Shown one piece after another: positions 52,412 through 61,769 of a stretch of DNA of 64,000 nucleotides (the stretch's first letter is position 1; every line of letters starts with the position of its first letter). Location: positions 2,356,001 to 2,420,000 of the forward strand of contig NZ_CP083349.1 of NCBI RefSeq assembly GCF_020035535.1, written 5' to 3'. The translations under genes and the position numbers were made by a program. This DNA comes from Ensifer adhaerens. GTDB lineage: Bacteria; Pseudomonadota; Alphaproteobacteria; Rhizobiales; Rhizobiaceae. The notes beneath the pieces were generated by a model that did no database searches, was not told where the DNA came from, and saw only the letters and a list, made by a program, of their open reading frames with translations.

Positions 52412-54160
52412 CTAATAAGACACAAGCAAGGCAGAACCGTCTTCTCCAAACTTTGGTTCGACACCGAGCAGCGGCGCGGAGCGGCTGATGATGTCACGAA
52501 CCATGGGAGCAGCGTTCGAGCCTGCCGTGCGCCCGCCGCCCTCGCCGGTCTTCGGCGCGTCGATGAAGGTCAGCACGATGTATTTCGGGTTGTCGATCGG
52601 GAAGGCCGCGAGGAACGCGTTGAAGTTCTGGTCGCTGGCATAGCGGCCGTTGACCACCTTGTCGGCCGTGCCGGTCTTGCCGCCGACGTTGAAGCCCGGC
52701 ACCAGCGCCCGTTTGCCCGAGCCGGCAATGCCGTTCCAGCGAAGCAGGAAGCGCATGTCGTCGCTGGTGCTCTTCTTGACCACCGGCGTGGCGACCGCGT
52801 TGGCCTGCTCCTCGGTGCGCGGCAGGAAGGTCGGCTCGATCAGCTTGCCGCCATTGACGAGTGCAGCACCCGCAACCGCCGTCTGCAGCGGCGTCGTCGA
52901 GACGCCGTGGCCGAAGGAGATGGTGACCGAGTTGATCTTTTTCCATTCGCGCGGCTGGCTCGGAGATTTCACTTCCGGCAGCTCGGTCGGCAGCTTCGAA
53001 AGCAGGCCGAGGCGCGTCAGGAATTCCTTGTGGCCGGGAATGCCGACGAGGTCTGCGATCTTGGCGGTGCCGATGTTCGACGAATACTGGAAGATTTCCG
53101 GAACGGTCAGCACGCGGCGCTTGCCGTGGAAGTCCTTGATGGTGAAGCCGCCGATGCGGATCGGTGCCGAGGCGTCGAAGCTGTCGTTCAGCGTCACCTT
53201 GCCGGAGTCGAGGCCCATGGCGATGGTGAAGGTCTTGAAGGTGGAGCCCATCTCGAACGTGCCGTTCGACATGCGGTTCATCCAGCCCTCTTCCGCACCC
53301 TCGGCCGGCTTGTTCGGGTCGTAGTCGGGAACGGACGCCATCGCCAGCACTTCGCCGGTATGCACGTCAAGCACGACGGCGCCGGCGGCGAGCGCCTGAT
53401 AGTTCTTCATGCCGGCGTCGATGACATCGCGCACGATGTTCTGCACGCGCACGTCGATCGAGAGCTTCACCGGTTCGAGCTTGGCGTCGCTGGTCATGCC
53501 GATCGCGGCAAGGTCGGCGAGACCCTGGCTATCGATGTAGCGCTCCATGCCGGCAACGCCGCGGTTGTCGATGTTGACGTGACCAAGAATATGCGCGGCG
53601 GTGTGGCCGCCCGGATAGAAGCGGCGCTTTTCCGGACGGAAGCCGACGCCGGGAATACCGAGCGCCAGAATCTCGCTCTGCTGCTTCGGGGTGAGCTGGC
53701 GGCGCAGCCACTGGAAGCGCGATTTCGACTTCAGCTTGTTGTAGATTTCCCGGGTATTGATGTCAGGCAATACCGTCGCCAGCCGCTCGACCGCCTCGTC
53801 GGCATCGACGATCTTGTGCGGTTCGGCATAGAGCGAAACGGTGCGGATGTCTGTCGCCAGTATCTCGCCGTTGCGGTCGAGAATGTCAGGACGCGAGGCC
53901 ATCAGGTTGTCTGCGCGGCCGATGCTGGAAACCGTCTCGGGTTGTGCCATGCCGTATTGCACCAGGCGCCCGCCGATGACGGCATAGACGATGCCGAAGC
54001 TCGCGATCACGATGGCGACGCGGTTCTTGGCCTGATTTGTGGTCTTCTTGCGCGTCCCCTGAAAGGTGACATTGAGGCCGCTTTCCGACGGTCGGTTGTT
54101 GCCGCCTGCCGAGAAGTGCGCCTTGCTCTTCAATACCATGATGCGGGAGAGAAACGACAT
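52412..54160 (-). CDS. ftsI: Septal peptidoglycan transpeptidase FtsI (PBP3)
   Basis: A 582-residue class B penicillin-binding protein. A basic cytoplasmic region leads to a membrane helix (about 47-68), then the dimerisation/pedestal domain with RPDILDRNGEILATDI, then the transpeptidase domain: SxxK as STFK near 305, SxN as SSN (FQYSSNIG), and KTG in GGKTGTADK. It cross-links septal peptidoglycan with FtsW. Its ATG overlaps the stop of the ftsL gene by one base (TGATG). Confidence 0.95.
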   Translation of the reverse strand: MSFLSRIMVLKSKAHFSAGGNNRPSESGLNVTFQGTRKKTTNQAKNRVAIVIASFGIVYAVIGGRLVQYGMAQPETVSSIGRADNLMASRPDILDRNGEILATDIRTVSLYAEPHKIVDADEAVERLATVLPDINTREIYNKLKSKSRFQWLRRQLTPKQQSEILALGIPGVGFRPEKRRFYPGGHTAAHILGHVNIDNRGVAGMERYIDSQGLADLAAIGMTSDAKLEPVKLSIDVRVQNIVRDVIDAGMKNYQALAAGAVVLDVHTGEVLAMASVPDYDPNKPAEGAEEGWMNRMSNGTFEMGSTFKTFTIAMGLDSGKVTLNDSFDASAPIRIGGFTIKDFHGKRRVLTVPEIFQYSSNIGTAKIADLVGIPGHKEFLTRLGLLSKLPTELPEVKSPSQPREWKKINSVTISFGHGVSTTPLQTAVAGAALVNGGKLIEPTFLPRTEEQANAVATPVVKKSTSDDMRFLLRWNGIAGSGKRALVPGFNVGGKTGTADKVVNGRYASDQNFNAFLAAFPIDNPKYIVLTFIDAPKTGEGGGRTAGSNAAPMVRDIISRSAPLLGVEPKFGEDGSALLVSY

Positions 54161-54546
54161 CAGCGCGCCACCGAGCCAGTTGCCATGTTATCGGTCTTGT
54201 TGATGATGGCAGCGACACCGTCCTTCGCAGCCTTTTCGTCTTCGGACACCGGCAGATCCGCCTTCAGCATCGGCAGTTCCTGCGGCTGAGCGAGCTGCGT
54301 CGATGGGGTCGGCGCAAGCTGCAGGTCGGCGCCGAAAGCACCGACCAGACGCTCCAGCCGGTTCGGCTGCGTCAGAAGCGCCCAGTCGGCGCGCAGCAGA
54401 TCGATCGTGTCTTCTTCAAGCTTGATCGCCACATCGAGCTTGCGGACTTCCTCAAGCTTGTTTTCGGCGCGGTGCTTGATCGTATAGGTCACTGTCGCGG
54501 CGGCGGTCATGACGACGATCAGGACTATGTCGAGCGTTCGAAGCAT
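54160..54546 (-). CDS. ftsL: FtsL-type bitopic division protein
   Basis: A 128-residue protein with a membrane helix at about residues 6-22 and a coiled-coil like stretch (AENKLEEVRKLDVAIKLEED in two heptad runs), followed by the typical WALLTQPNRLERL. An unconserved tail runs to 128. FtsL sits with FtsB and FtsQ to activate FtsWI. Position between rsmH and ftsI and length support the name. Sequence conservation in this family is low, so the call leans on context. Its start is six bases after the rsmH stop. Confidence 0.85.
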   Translation of the reverse strand: MLRTLDIVLIVVMTAAATVTYTIKHRAENKLEEVRKLDVAIKLEEDTIDLLRADWALLTQPNRLERLVGAFGADLQLAPTPSTQLAQPQELPMLKADLPVSEDEKAAKDGVAAIINKTDNMATGSVAR

Positions 54547-54552
54547 GTCTTG

Positions 54553-55578
54553 TCAGCCCCCCAGCCGTGCAAGGCTTGCCAGTTCCGGCAGATTGAAAAT
54601 GGACAGATCGTTTCCCGGCGACACGGCTTGCGTGCGGATCCCGGCGCGCAGCTTTGCGGAGCGGGCGCGCGGATTGAGGGACGCTTCTTCCTCGCTGGCT
54701 GCCACCATAGGCTTGCCAACTGGCGTGAAGGTTGCGGCACGCGCGGAAACCATGGGCAAATGGCGCGAGCCACTCGCCTTGCCGGAGCGATCCTGGAAGA
54801 AAGCCTTGACGATCCGGTCTTCGAGCGAATGGAAGGTCACCACCACAAGCCGGCCGCCGGGCTTCAGCACCTGCTCGGCGGCAAACAGCGCCTCTGCCAG
54901 TTCGCCGAGCTCGTCATTGACGAAGATACGCAGCGCCTGGAAGACGCGGGTCGCCGGATGGATCTTGTCCTTCGCCTTGCGCGGCGTCACCACCTCGATC
55001 AGGCCGGCAAGATCCCGGGTCGTCTCGAAGAGCTGCTCGGCCCGGCGCTTCTCGATCGCGCGGGCGATGCGGCCCGCCTGCTTCTCTTCGCCGAGAAAAC
55101 CGAAGATGCGGATGAGATCGGAGACCTTGGCGCGATTGACGACATCGGCTGCCGAAACGCCCGAAGCCGACATGCGCATGTCGAGCGGCCCCTTCTTCTG
55201 GAAGGAGAAGCCGCGCTCCGGCTCGTCGATCTGCATCGAGGAAACGCCGATATCGAGCACGACGCCATCGAGCCCGCCTTCGGGCGCATGGGCGGCAAGA
55301 TCGGAGAATTGAGCGTGAAGGAGCTTCAGCCGGCCGCCCCACTCGGCGACCTGCGCCTGCCCTGCGGCAATCGCCGTAGGGTCGCGGTCGAGCGCAATCA
55401 CGTCGGCACCGGCCTTGAGGATTGCGGAACTGTAGCCGCCGGCACCGAAGGTGCCATCGAGGATGACCTTGCCGGGCGCAGGCTCGAGGGCCGCAAGAAC
55501 CTCCGACAAGAGGACGGGAATGTGACGAACCGGTCCGCCTTCGGCTTCAGAAATACCTCCGCCTTGTTCCGTCACCAT
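54553..55578 (-). CDS. rsmH: 16S rRNA (cytosine-1402-N4)-methyltransferase
   Basis: A 341-residue SAM methyltransferase modifying C1402 of 16S rRNA. The N-terminal [13 protein letters not shown], the SAM motif [10 protein letters not shown], then [13 protein letters not shown], the [14 protein letters not shown] block and [13 protein letters not shown] are all present. ATG 55578 is preceded by GGAGAGAGGG and begins 14 bases after the mraZ stop. The same frame runs open for 214 more codons through mraZ, but that part is a shadow. Confidence 0.95.
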   Translation of the reverse strand: MVTEQGGGISEAEGGPVRHIPVLLSEVLAALEPAPGKVILDGTFGAGGYSSAILKAGADVIALDRDPTAIAAGQAQVAEWGGRLKLLHAQFSDLAAHAPEGGLDGVVLDIGVSSMQIDEPERGFSFQKKGPLDMRMSASGVSAADVVNRAKVSDLIRIFGFLGEEKQAGRIARAIEKRRAEQLFETTRDLAGLIEVVTPRKAKDKIHPATRVFQALRIFVNDELGELAEALFAAEQVLKPGGRLVVVTFHSLEDRIVKAFFQDRSGKASGSRHLPMVSARAATFTPVGKPMVAASEEEASLNPRARSAKLRAGIRTQAVSPGNDLSIFNLPELASLARLGG

Positions 55579-55592
55579 TCCCTCTCTCCATT

Positions 55593-56033
55593 CTAGTCTG
55601 GACGCAACCCCCGTGACTTGCGCCCCTCCCGGGCCACCGCCTGCGCCTTCATGAAGGCCTGCGGCTCCCAGAGCTGAAAATAATCGCCCCGCCCGACGAA
55701 CATCACGTCGGTCGAGATTCCGGTGAAGTCGCGGATGAAATCCGTCACCATCAGCCGGCCTTCCGGATCGAGCTTCACGAAGACCCCGCCCCCGTGAACG
55801 AGCAGCGACATCTCGTTGGCTTCCGGGGAAAATGGATCCTCGGCCGCCATCTGCTTCTCGAACCGATCCAGGAGCTCCGGCCCGCCGACACTGATCGCCG
55901 GGAAGACGAAATCCTGAAAACAGTATAGCTCCCGAACGCCCCCATCCGACAGCACGGAACGAAACGCCGAAGGCACGGAAACCCGCCCCTTCGCATCGAT
56001 CCGATTGGCAGCATGTGACAAGAAGCGGTTCAT
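55593..56033 (-). CDS. mraZ: Division/cell wall cluster regulator MraZ
   Basis: A 146-residue protein with two AbrB-like swapped-hairpin repeats: [19 protein letters not shown] near the N-terminus and [18 protein letters not shown] in the second half. MraZ represses its own operon by binding TGGG-type direct repeats, which are visible 175 bp upstream. It is the first gene of the dcw operon. Length and order are normal. Confidence 0.95.
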   Translation of the reverse strand: MNRFLSHAANRIDAKGRVSVPSAFRSVLSDGGVRELYCFQDFVFPAISVGGPELLDRFEKQMAAEDPFSPEANEMSLLVHGGGVFVKLDPEGRLMVTDFIRDFTGISTDVMFVGRGDYFQLWEPQAFMKAQAVAREGRKSRGLRPD

Positions 56034-56208
56034 AACGCGAAACGGCCGCCCAAGACTGACGGGCCACGATCATTGGCCCGCGAGAACACGTCACCCCGCA
56101 CACAAGACAACCCTGCCGAACAGTGGAATGTCCGACCACCCTCCGAAGCCGGAAGGCACTGGAATCTTGCGATGTTGGGCCGCGAAGCAGCCCCTGCGCA
56201 GTGCCATT

Positions 56209-56243
56209 ATGGGATATCATGGGACCATATGGGCGTCAATGGG
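56209..56243. promoter_or_regulatory. MraZ operator: four ATGGG direct repeats, 10-bp period
   Basis: ATGGG occurs at 56209, 56219, 56229 and 56239, each five bases apart. This matches the known MraZ site of TGGG repeats with five-base spacing. On the minus strand a TTGACG (56234-56239) and a weak TATCCC (56211-56216), 17 bp apart, could be the promoter, in which case the repeats cover it. Confidence 0.75.
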
Positions 56244-56533
56244 AATGGATCGTAAACAGCCGCCGGACTGATCAAATATTGATAGGTTGTTAAGTTTAAC
56301 GAAGGGTTACGAAGAGACCCCCACCGTGCGGGAATGCGACGGTCGAACGGCTTCAAATCGTTGAAAAATCAGAATGTGAGAAAAAGCGCAGGAACATGCG
56401 CATTGCCACCGCCGGGCGCAATCGCGCGGAACCCAACCGGCAAAAAAACCGACGCAGCAGGCGCCGGCCACCCGCCGCCGCGAACGCAACTTCGCATCGC
56501 GGAGATGCCCCGACGACGCGCCTCAGATCAAGT
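56244..56533. other. Intergenic region upstream of the dcw operon
   Basis: About 290 bp between the MraZ repeats and the next gene (both genes point left). It is AT-richer near 56270-56310, then GC-rich and repetitive. Short frames here look like chance. No RNA gene was recognised. Confidence 0.45.
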
Positions 56534-57100
56534 TTAGCGCGCCCTCCGCCCGGGGTCGGACTGCGCAACATTCTCGTCGATCGAGTTGTGACACGCTTCG
56601 GACGTACCGACCTGGCGGCTGTAGAGCTCTTTCCAACGACCAGCATCGAACACCAGGTATTCAAGCACGCATCGGTCTGGCTCGTAGGAGCCCCATTGCG
56701 CCATCATCAGCCTGCTATCAAGCCCGAACCCAAGCGTCATCAGAAGGTTGTCGTCGCCGCCCCGAGGGAAATCAAAGACCTCCCCGGTTCGGTTGCTCGA
56801 GACAACGACGAAAGTGCACTGCGCACCGCAACCGACTTGGTTCACCCGGTACTCGCCGGCAAAGTTCACCCCTTCCAGCATTTCCTTGGCGATCGTCGTT
56901 CGAAAGAGGCGGAAATCCTTGTCACGGCCGTTGAAGTCCGGAAGTTTTACTTTGCCCTTGTAGACCTTGGCGGCAGGATAGCTCTTCGGCGAAAGGTCCG
57001 GCAGATTTTCGCCATAAACGGGAGCAACGGCTGCCGGCACCAGCACAAGCAGCGCCAGACCGACACCGCACCATTTTCCGAAAGCTTTTGCGACTGTCAC
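56534..57100 (-). CDS. Secreted protein of unknown function (188 residues)
   Basis: The N-terminus is a signal peptide (KAFGKWCG, then GLALLVLVPAAVA, cleavage about VYG). The mature part has PKSYPAAKVYKGKVKLPDFNGRD, GVNFAGEYRVNQVGCGAQC and SSNRTGEVFDFP, which look like a compact beta-rich periplasmic domain with a C-x3-C pair. I do not recognise the family. GTG 57100 follows a G-rich stretch resembling a ribosome site; longer frames run into rnpB. It stands between rnpB and the dcw operon, on the same strand. Confidence 0.65.
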   Translation of the reverse strand: MTVAKAFGKWCGVGLALLVLVPAAVAPVYGENLPDLSPKSYPAAKVYKGKVKLPDFNGRDKDFRLFRTTIAKEMLEGVNFAGEYRVNQVGCGAQCTFVVVSSNRTGEVFDFPRGGDDNLLMTLGFGLDSRLMMAQWGSYEPDRCVLEYLVFDAGRWKELYSRQVGTSEACHNSIDENVAQSDPGRRAR

Positions 57101-57181
57101 CTGCGCCCCCCCTGTCAGCACTCGCTGACACCACTGGTACAACCAAGTAGTAAAGACGCGGTTCCACCATAAAGAGAAATC

Positions 57182-57582
57182 GCCAGTTGGCCTGTAAGCC
57201 GGGTTCTGTATGGCCCCGCCACCCGAAGGCAACGGAACGTGGCAGCCATTCATCTGGGACTACGTTTGCACGCAGCCTCTTGCAACCCACCCGGATGACT
57301 GGCCCGGAAACAGGCTGGGCGCTTGCGCGTCCGCGTCATCCCTATTCGGTCTTGCTCCCGGTGGGGTTTGCCGTGCCGTCCATGTCGCCATGTCCGCGGT
57401 GGGCTCTTACCCCACCCTTTCACCCTTACTCCGCAAGCGGAGCGGTTTGCTTTCTGTGGCACTTTCCCTGAGGTCACCCTCGCCGGACGTTATCCGGCAC
57501 CGTGCTTCCGTGGAGCCCGGACTTTCCTCCCCCCGCGGCCTTTCGGCACTTGCGGAGAGCGGCTGCCCGGCCAACTGGCAGG
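57182..57582 (-). ncRNA. rnpB: RNase P catalytic RNA
   Basis: The minus strand reads GAGGAAAGTCCGGGCTCC (57511-57529 region), the universal P4/J3-4 sequence, and ends with ACAGAACCCGGCTTACAGG (57191-57209), the universal 3' P4 partner. The two ends pair as AGTTGGCC near 57569-57577 and GGCCAACT near 57185-57192 to form P1. Length is about 400 nt, as in other alphaproteobacterial type A RNase P RNAs. The exact ends are estimated from P1. Confidence 0.95.
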
Positions 57583-57685
57583 CGCTCCTTAACGCAAGCC
57601 CCCGCCCGGCGCCAGAAAAAACGGCAGGGTTTTTCGAGCCACCAACAGGGCAGATCGGCTGAAGCCTGGCGGATGTTGCCGCCAC

Positions 57686-58876
57686 CTAGCGAAAGGCGAC
57701 GGAGAAATCCGCATCGTATTCGGGCTCGTCGATCCGCCCATTGAGCAGGAGGACCGCGCCCAGGCGGCCGATCTCGTCGGAGCTCTTCGCCGCCTGGCCG
57801 TTGCCGCCGGTGACAACGGCGACACGGCTGCCCTCGGCAAAACCGATATAGGGCAACCCGTGTCGGGTGAACGAGGTGACGCAGGGAGAAAAGTGGGTGG
57901 AAACGGGTTGGAGGCTTGGCATCACCTCTGCCAGCAGCCCGCGCAGATGCTCGGCCGCCGTCACGCCACCTGACCCACGGAACCATTGTCGGACCGCCGC
58001 TTCACCATCGAGAATCCTGTCGGTCGGATCGCCGCCGATCTTGATATAGTGCTTTCCGTCCGCATAGCCGACCGGCGGCAGCAGGTAGTAGCTTTTCGCC
58101 TGCTCGGGCGCTGCGCCGATCAGCGAGGGCATGCCCTCGAAACCGGAGAGATCGCCGTCCGCCACCTCGGCAAAGAATACGGTTCGCGCCTTGACGGTGA
58201 GATCGATCGGCCGCCGCAGCAGCGCCGTGGAGATCGAGAACCCGCCGGCGGCAACGATCACTCGTCCCGCTGCGAGATGCTCACCGTCGACCGTCATGAC
58301 GACCACGCGTTCGCGCTCTTCCGATACGGCCGCAACTTCGCTGCGCACGATCCGTGCGCCCGCCTTCTCGGCGCAAACGGTCTGTGCAGCGACCAGCGCC
58401 CGCGGATTGATGTAGCCGGCCCCGCGCCTTTCGTGGACGCCGGCCGTGCCATGGGGGAAGTGGAACCAGGGAAAGCGCTGCGACAGCGCCTCGCCATCAT
58501 AGAGCGGCGCCTCGACGCCGAGCGCGTCGCGTGCCCTCTCGACTTGCTCGATATAATCGTAGGGAGCGCCCGGCGCCGGTCCGGCGATCAGGCAGCCGAC
58601 TTCGTGGTAGAAGGTAATGCCGCTCTCGCCTTCGATTTCGCCGTAGCGCTCGATCGATCTCCGCGCAAGCCGCGCCCAGACCGGATCGTCGTCGATCGTG
58701 CGGGTGATGCGGGCATTGTCGTAATGGCTGGAAAAGACGCCGGCGTGGTTGGCCCAGTCCGTCGGCTCATCCGGGCCGACGAGCGCGACCTTGGCGCCCG
58801 AAAGCGCGAGGTGGCGGGCGGCCGCAGCCCCCATCATGCCCTTGCCGACGACAATGAAATCAAAGCTTTCCGACAT
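57686..58876 (-). CDS. FAD-dependent oxidoreductase of the DAO/sarcosine-oxidase type
   Basis: A 396-residue flavoenzyme. The FAD loop is VVGKGMMGAAAARHLALSGAKVAL (GxGxxG near residues 11-16, after MSESFDF), and the C-terminal FAD segment lies in VAVVTGGNGQAAKSSDEIGRL. The middle has the SYYLLPPV and FSPCVTSFTRHGLPYIGF blocks typical of amine oxidases such as monomeric sarcosine oxidase and MTOX. The covalent-FAD Cys is plausible in FSPCVTS. The substrate is unknown. ATG 58876 has GGGACGAGG upstream; a longer frame to 58990 is not supported. Confidence 0.85.
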   Translation of the reverse strand: MSESFDFIVVGKGMMGAAAARHLALSGAKVALVGPDEPTDWANHAGVFSSHYDNARITRTIDDDPVWARLARRSIERYGEIEGESGITFYHEVGCLIAGPAPGAPYDYIEQVERARDALGVEAPLYDGEALSQRFPWFHFPHGTAGVHERRGAGYINPRALVAAQTVCAEKAGARIVRSEVAAVSEERERVVVMTVDGEHLAAGRVIVAAGGFSISTALLRRPIDLTVKARTVFFAEVADGDLSGFEGMPSLIGAAPEQAKSYYLLPPVGYADGKHYIKIGGDPTDRILDGEAAVRQWFRGSGGVTAAEHLRGLLAEVMPSLQPVSTHFSPCVTSFTRHGLPYIGFAEGSRVAVVTGGNGQAAKSSDEIGRLGAVLLLNGRIDEPEYDADFSVAFR

Positions 58877-59129
58877 GTCGATCCTCGTCCCTCTGCTCAA
58901 GGGGAGATAGCATGCCGGCGCCGGTATGGCACGGTGGTTGTAGTGATTTTCCGTATGCGCCGGAACGCGAGACCTGTCCGGCTGGAGCATCCGCCATCAC
59001 CTGATACGGCTGGCGGATGAAGCTCTTCGCTGAGTGCATGCTTCTCGGAACGCACTTGATCCGAGATGAGGCGCCAAGCGAAAGAACGCGCCGGCGCCTG
59101 TCATGCGATCGATCAGTTCATCCGATCGA

Positions 59130-59657
59130 TCAGTCGATGATGTCCTGGACCTTGCCGCAATAGCGCTTGGAAACCGGGTTCATGCGCTTGGCGCCATGGC
59201 CGGCATTGTACTTCAGAACCGTGCCGCAGGTCGTGCCGCCGGACAGTTCATGCGCCATGGCCAGATACTTCATGCCGAACTTGATGTTGGTTTCCGGATC
59301 GTAGAGACCCTTGGAAGAACCGGAATAGCCCAACATGCGCGCCGTGGCGGGCTTGATCTGCATCAGGCCGATTTCGCCGGCGCTGCCGCGTGCCTTGGGG
59401 TTGAAGTTGCTTTCGACCTTGACGATCGCATGCGCCAGATCGACCGGAACGCCGTATTGCTTGGCGTAGGACTTGATCAGCGATGTGTACTCCACGTTCT
59501 GCACGACGTCGGGCTTGGGAAAGCCCGTGGTCCGGGTGACGGACTGGATGGCTGAGGTCTTGATGGTCTTGTCGACACTCCCCGCAAACGACGTACCCAT
59601 CCCGGCGAAGAACATGCCAAGGCATGCCGCCACCGCAGCAACAGACGAAATTCTCAT
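59130..59657 (-). CDS. Secreted SLT-type lytic transglycosylase
   Basis: A 175-residue protein with a signal peptide (about 1-25, ending SFA) and one SLT domain. The catalytic Glu82 is in VKVESNFNPKA, followed by GEIGLMQIKPATARMLG and the YNAGHG motif. It cleaves the glycan strand to 1,6-anhydroMurNAc. Its small size and short N-terminus resemble the specialised transglycosylases that accompany envelope machines, but no such cluster is here. ATG 59657 opens the signal peptide. Confidence 0.88.
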   Translation of the reverse strand: MRISSVAAVAACLGMFFAGMGTSFAGSVDKTIKTSAIQSVTRTTGFPKPDVVQNVEYTSLIKSYAKQYGVPVDLAHAIVKVESNFNPKARGSAGEIGLMQIKPATARMLGYSGSSKGLYDPETNIKFGMKYLAMAHELSGGTTCGTVLKYNAGHGAKRMNPVSKRYCGKVQDIID

Positions 59658-59881
59658 GTAGTTTGAATTCTCCGGTCTGGGGAATGGACCGAAGCGCACC
59701 CCGCTTCGAACCTCACTTCCCGATCGTTTCATTCACAGGAAGTGAGCGTTGCGCCCTGATGCTCCTGCAGTTCCAATGGGGCGGGAAATGAATGCCGCAT
59801 CATGGTAAACATGTGGCAAAGCTAAAAAAACATGCCACGAATATCTGCAGAAGTGCCGTTTAGACGAAAAATTCTTCCACG

Positions 59882-60646
59882 TCAGGCGGTGAATTGCGGC
59901 AGGCCTGACAGTAGGCGGTGCAGCGTATCAAGGGTTGAGATGTCAGCGATGCCATCGACCCTTTGTTGTCTGAAGTGCCGCTGGAACGCGGCCACGGCGC
60001 CTTCGGTCTTTTCGCAGAATTCGCCAGTCACATCAATGCCATAACCGTAGAGTGACAGCATCGACTGGATGGCCTCAACCGGCTGCCCCTGGTCACCGCG
60101 CTGGAAAAAACGCCCGCCGCCGATTGGGGCCGGCTCCACCCAATGCCCGACGCCTTCGTGATGAAGAACGTGCCAGGGAAATTTTTCTCCCGGATCGACC
60201 TTGCGAATGGGGGCGATATCGCTGTGTGCGAGCACTCTCTCGGGCGCAATCGACCAGCGATCGCCGCAGTCCCGACACAATTCTACAACTGCCGCGATCT
60301 GCTTTTCCGGAAAGTCGGGCAACCCGCCGGGGTGACCCGGGTTGGCGATCTCGATTCCGATCGAGCAGGAGTTGATATCGGTCTCGCCCTTCCAATAGCT
60401 CTTGCCGGCATGCCAGGCGCGACGCGCCTCCGGCACGAGCTGATCGACGCGGCCGTCCTCGTGGACGAAGTAATGGCTGGAGACCTGGCTTTCTTCGCGA
60501 CAAAGCCATTCGAGCGCCGAAGCGCCCGTCGACATGCCGGTATAGTGAAGAACGATCATATCCGGGGCGCGCAAGTCGGCGCGGTCACCGAAATTGGGCG
60601 ACGGCATGAAGCGTGCACCCGGATAGTCGCAGTATTTCGAGGTCAT
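59882..60646 (-). CDS. N-acetylmuramoyl-L-alanine amidase (AmpD-like) with PG-binding domain
   Basis: A 254-residue protein: an Amidase_2 domain (about 25-165) and a C-terminal peptidoglycan-binding domain (about 187-250, AIQSMLSLYGYGIDVTGEFCEKT). Zinc ligands are His34 (VLHYTG), His in VLAHSDIAP and Asp in KVDPGEKF; the active-site Glu region is SIGIEIANPG. No signal peptide is visible, so it likely recycles anhydro-muropeptides in the cytoplasm as AmpD does. Its ATG overlaps the stop of the J-domain gene by four bases. Confidence 0.9.
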   Translation of the reverse strand: MTSKYCDYPGARFMPSPNFGDRADLRAPDMIVLHYTGMSTGASALEWLCREESQVSSHYFVHEDGRVDQLVPEARRAWHAGKSYWKGETDINSCSIGIEIANPGHPGGLPDFPEKQIAAVVELCRDCGDRWSIAPERVLAHSDIAPIRKVDPGEKFPWHVLHHEGVGHWVEPAPIGGGRFFQRGDQGQPVEAIQSMLSLYGYGIDVTGEFCEKTEGAVAAFQRHFRQQRVDGIADISTLDTLHRLLSGLPQFTA

Positions 60647-61350
60647 GCGGCTCGGCGTTCTTTCTCGATCGCCTCATAGGCGGCGTTCAGCGCCGCCATG
60701 CGATCATTGGCGATCGCGTGGAATTCTTGCGGTACGCCGCGAGCAACCAGCATATCCGGGTGGTTCTCGGAAACGAGCACACGGTAGCGCTTGCGGATAG
60801 CGGCGAAATCATCCTTACGCGAAACGCCGAGCACCTGATAGGGGTCACGACCATCGCCATGCACGTGGCGCGCCATGATCCGACTGAAGTGCCCCTCGTC
60901 CATGCCGAAGATGTCGGCCACGCGCAACAGGAAGGCAAGCTCGCGCTCATGCACTGCGCCGTCCGACTTGGCGATATGGAACAGGCCGTCGATGATATCC
61001 TCGAGGATCGGGCAGTTCTTTTCGCAGGACGAACACAGCGACGCCATCTTCTCTGCATAGGCCTCGTAGCCGGCAACGTCCTGGCGCGCCAGATTATAGA
61101 GACGCGCGACGTTCTGCGCTTGGTCCGGCGGAAACTGGAAGATATCGCGGAAGGCGGCGACTTCGGCTTCGGTCACAACGCCGTCGGCCTTGGCCATCTT
61201 GGCCGATAGCGCGATCATGGCGACCGAGAAGGCTACCTTGCGCCGCGTTTCCGGATCACCCTCGAACAGGGTGCGCACGGCCTCGACCACGCCGGCAAGC
61301 GCATTGCCGGTGGCGGTAACGATCCTGAGGAGGCTGTCCCAAAATGACAT
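60643..61350 (-). CDS. DjlA-like TerB/J-domain co-chaperone
   Basis: A 235-residue protein: a short N-terminal region (MSFWDSLLRIVTATGNALAG, possibly membrane-associating), a TerB-like helical domain (about 28-140) with SAKMAKADGVVTEAEVAAF and HIAKSDGAVHERELAFLL, then a J domain (about 160-235) with DPYQVLGV and the HPD motif in SENHPDML. It should stimulate a DnaK-type chaperone. The CSSCEKNC cluster is unusual. It overlaps the amidase gene by four bases, so both are coupled. ATG 61350 is chosen since the upstream frame has no family match. Confidence 0.88.
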   Translation of the reverse strand: MSFWDSLLRIVTATGNALAGVVEAVRTLFEGDPETRRKVAFSVAMIALSAKMAKADGVVTEAEVAAFRDIFQFPPDQAQNVARLYNLARQDVAGYEAYAEKMASLCSSCEKNCPILEDIIDGLFHIAKSDGAVHERELAFLLRVADIFGMDEGHFSRIMARHVHGDGRDPYQVLGVSRKDDFAAIRKRYRVLVSENHPDMLVARGVPQEFHAIANDRMAALNAAYEAIEKERRAA

Positions 61351-61769
61351 GCGAGGTTCCCTGTCTCTCACTCTATAGCATGGACCAATGTGGTGGCAAA
61401 TTGCAAGCGGTGGGCGGCCCGAACCACGAGGATGACGAATTTGTGATGGCCCCTCACTATTGTCAATCCATCGATTGGAACTTGCGACAGCCAACCGACG
61501 GAAAGCTGTTCCCGCGGGAACAGCCATCCAATAAAAGTAAGATCTCGTCGAGGCCCGCAAAACCGGTATTCGCGCCGTTCGTAATGGCGCAGGCCGGGCT
61601 TACGCCCTGCGACAATCCGCGCCCCGCTGCCTCGCCTCGCCAATCCCGCGCTCCAGGGCGCCTCGCGGCATCGTCTCGACTCAACATCCACAGGCGCGTC
61701 ATTTAATTTCCATCTGATTTGCGTTATGGAGGCCCCACCCATCGCATGCCAAAGTCCCGAGGAGGAAAC
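61351..61769. other. Intergenic region between divergent J-domain and pfp genes
   Basis: About 419 bp with divergent promoters expected. GGAGG at 61761 is the pfp ribosome site. AT-rich and GC-rich stretches alternate. No ORF, repeat or RNA gene was recognised. Confidence 0.45.

Noticed and set aside
50768..54289. A 1173-codon open frame on the plus strand.
   Set aside because: It is antisense to murF, murE and ftsI, whose products are clearly recognisable. Long antisense frames are expected at this GC content.
55579..56220. A 214-codon N-terminal extension of rsmH through mraZ.
   Set aside because: MraZ is well conserved in the other frame, and the rsmH family N-terminus begins near ATG 55578 with its own ribosome site.
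57187..57662. Several overlapping frames on both strands.
   Set aside because: They lie in rnpB, whose universal sequences are present, and their translations are not protein-like.
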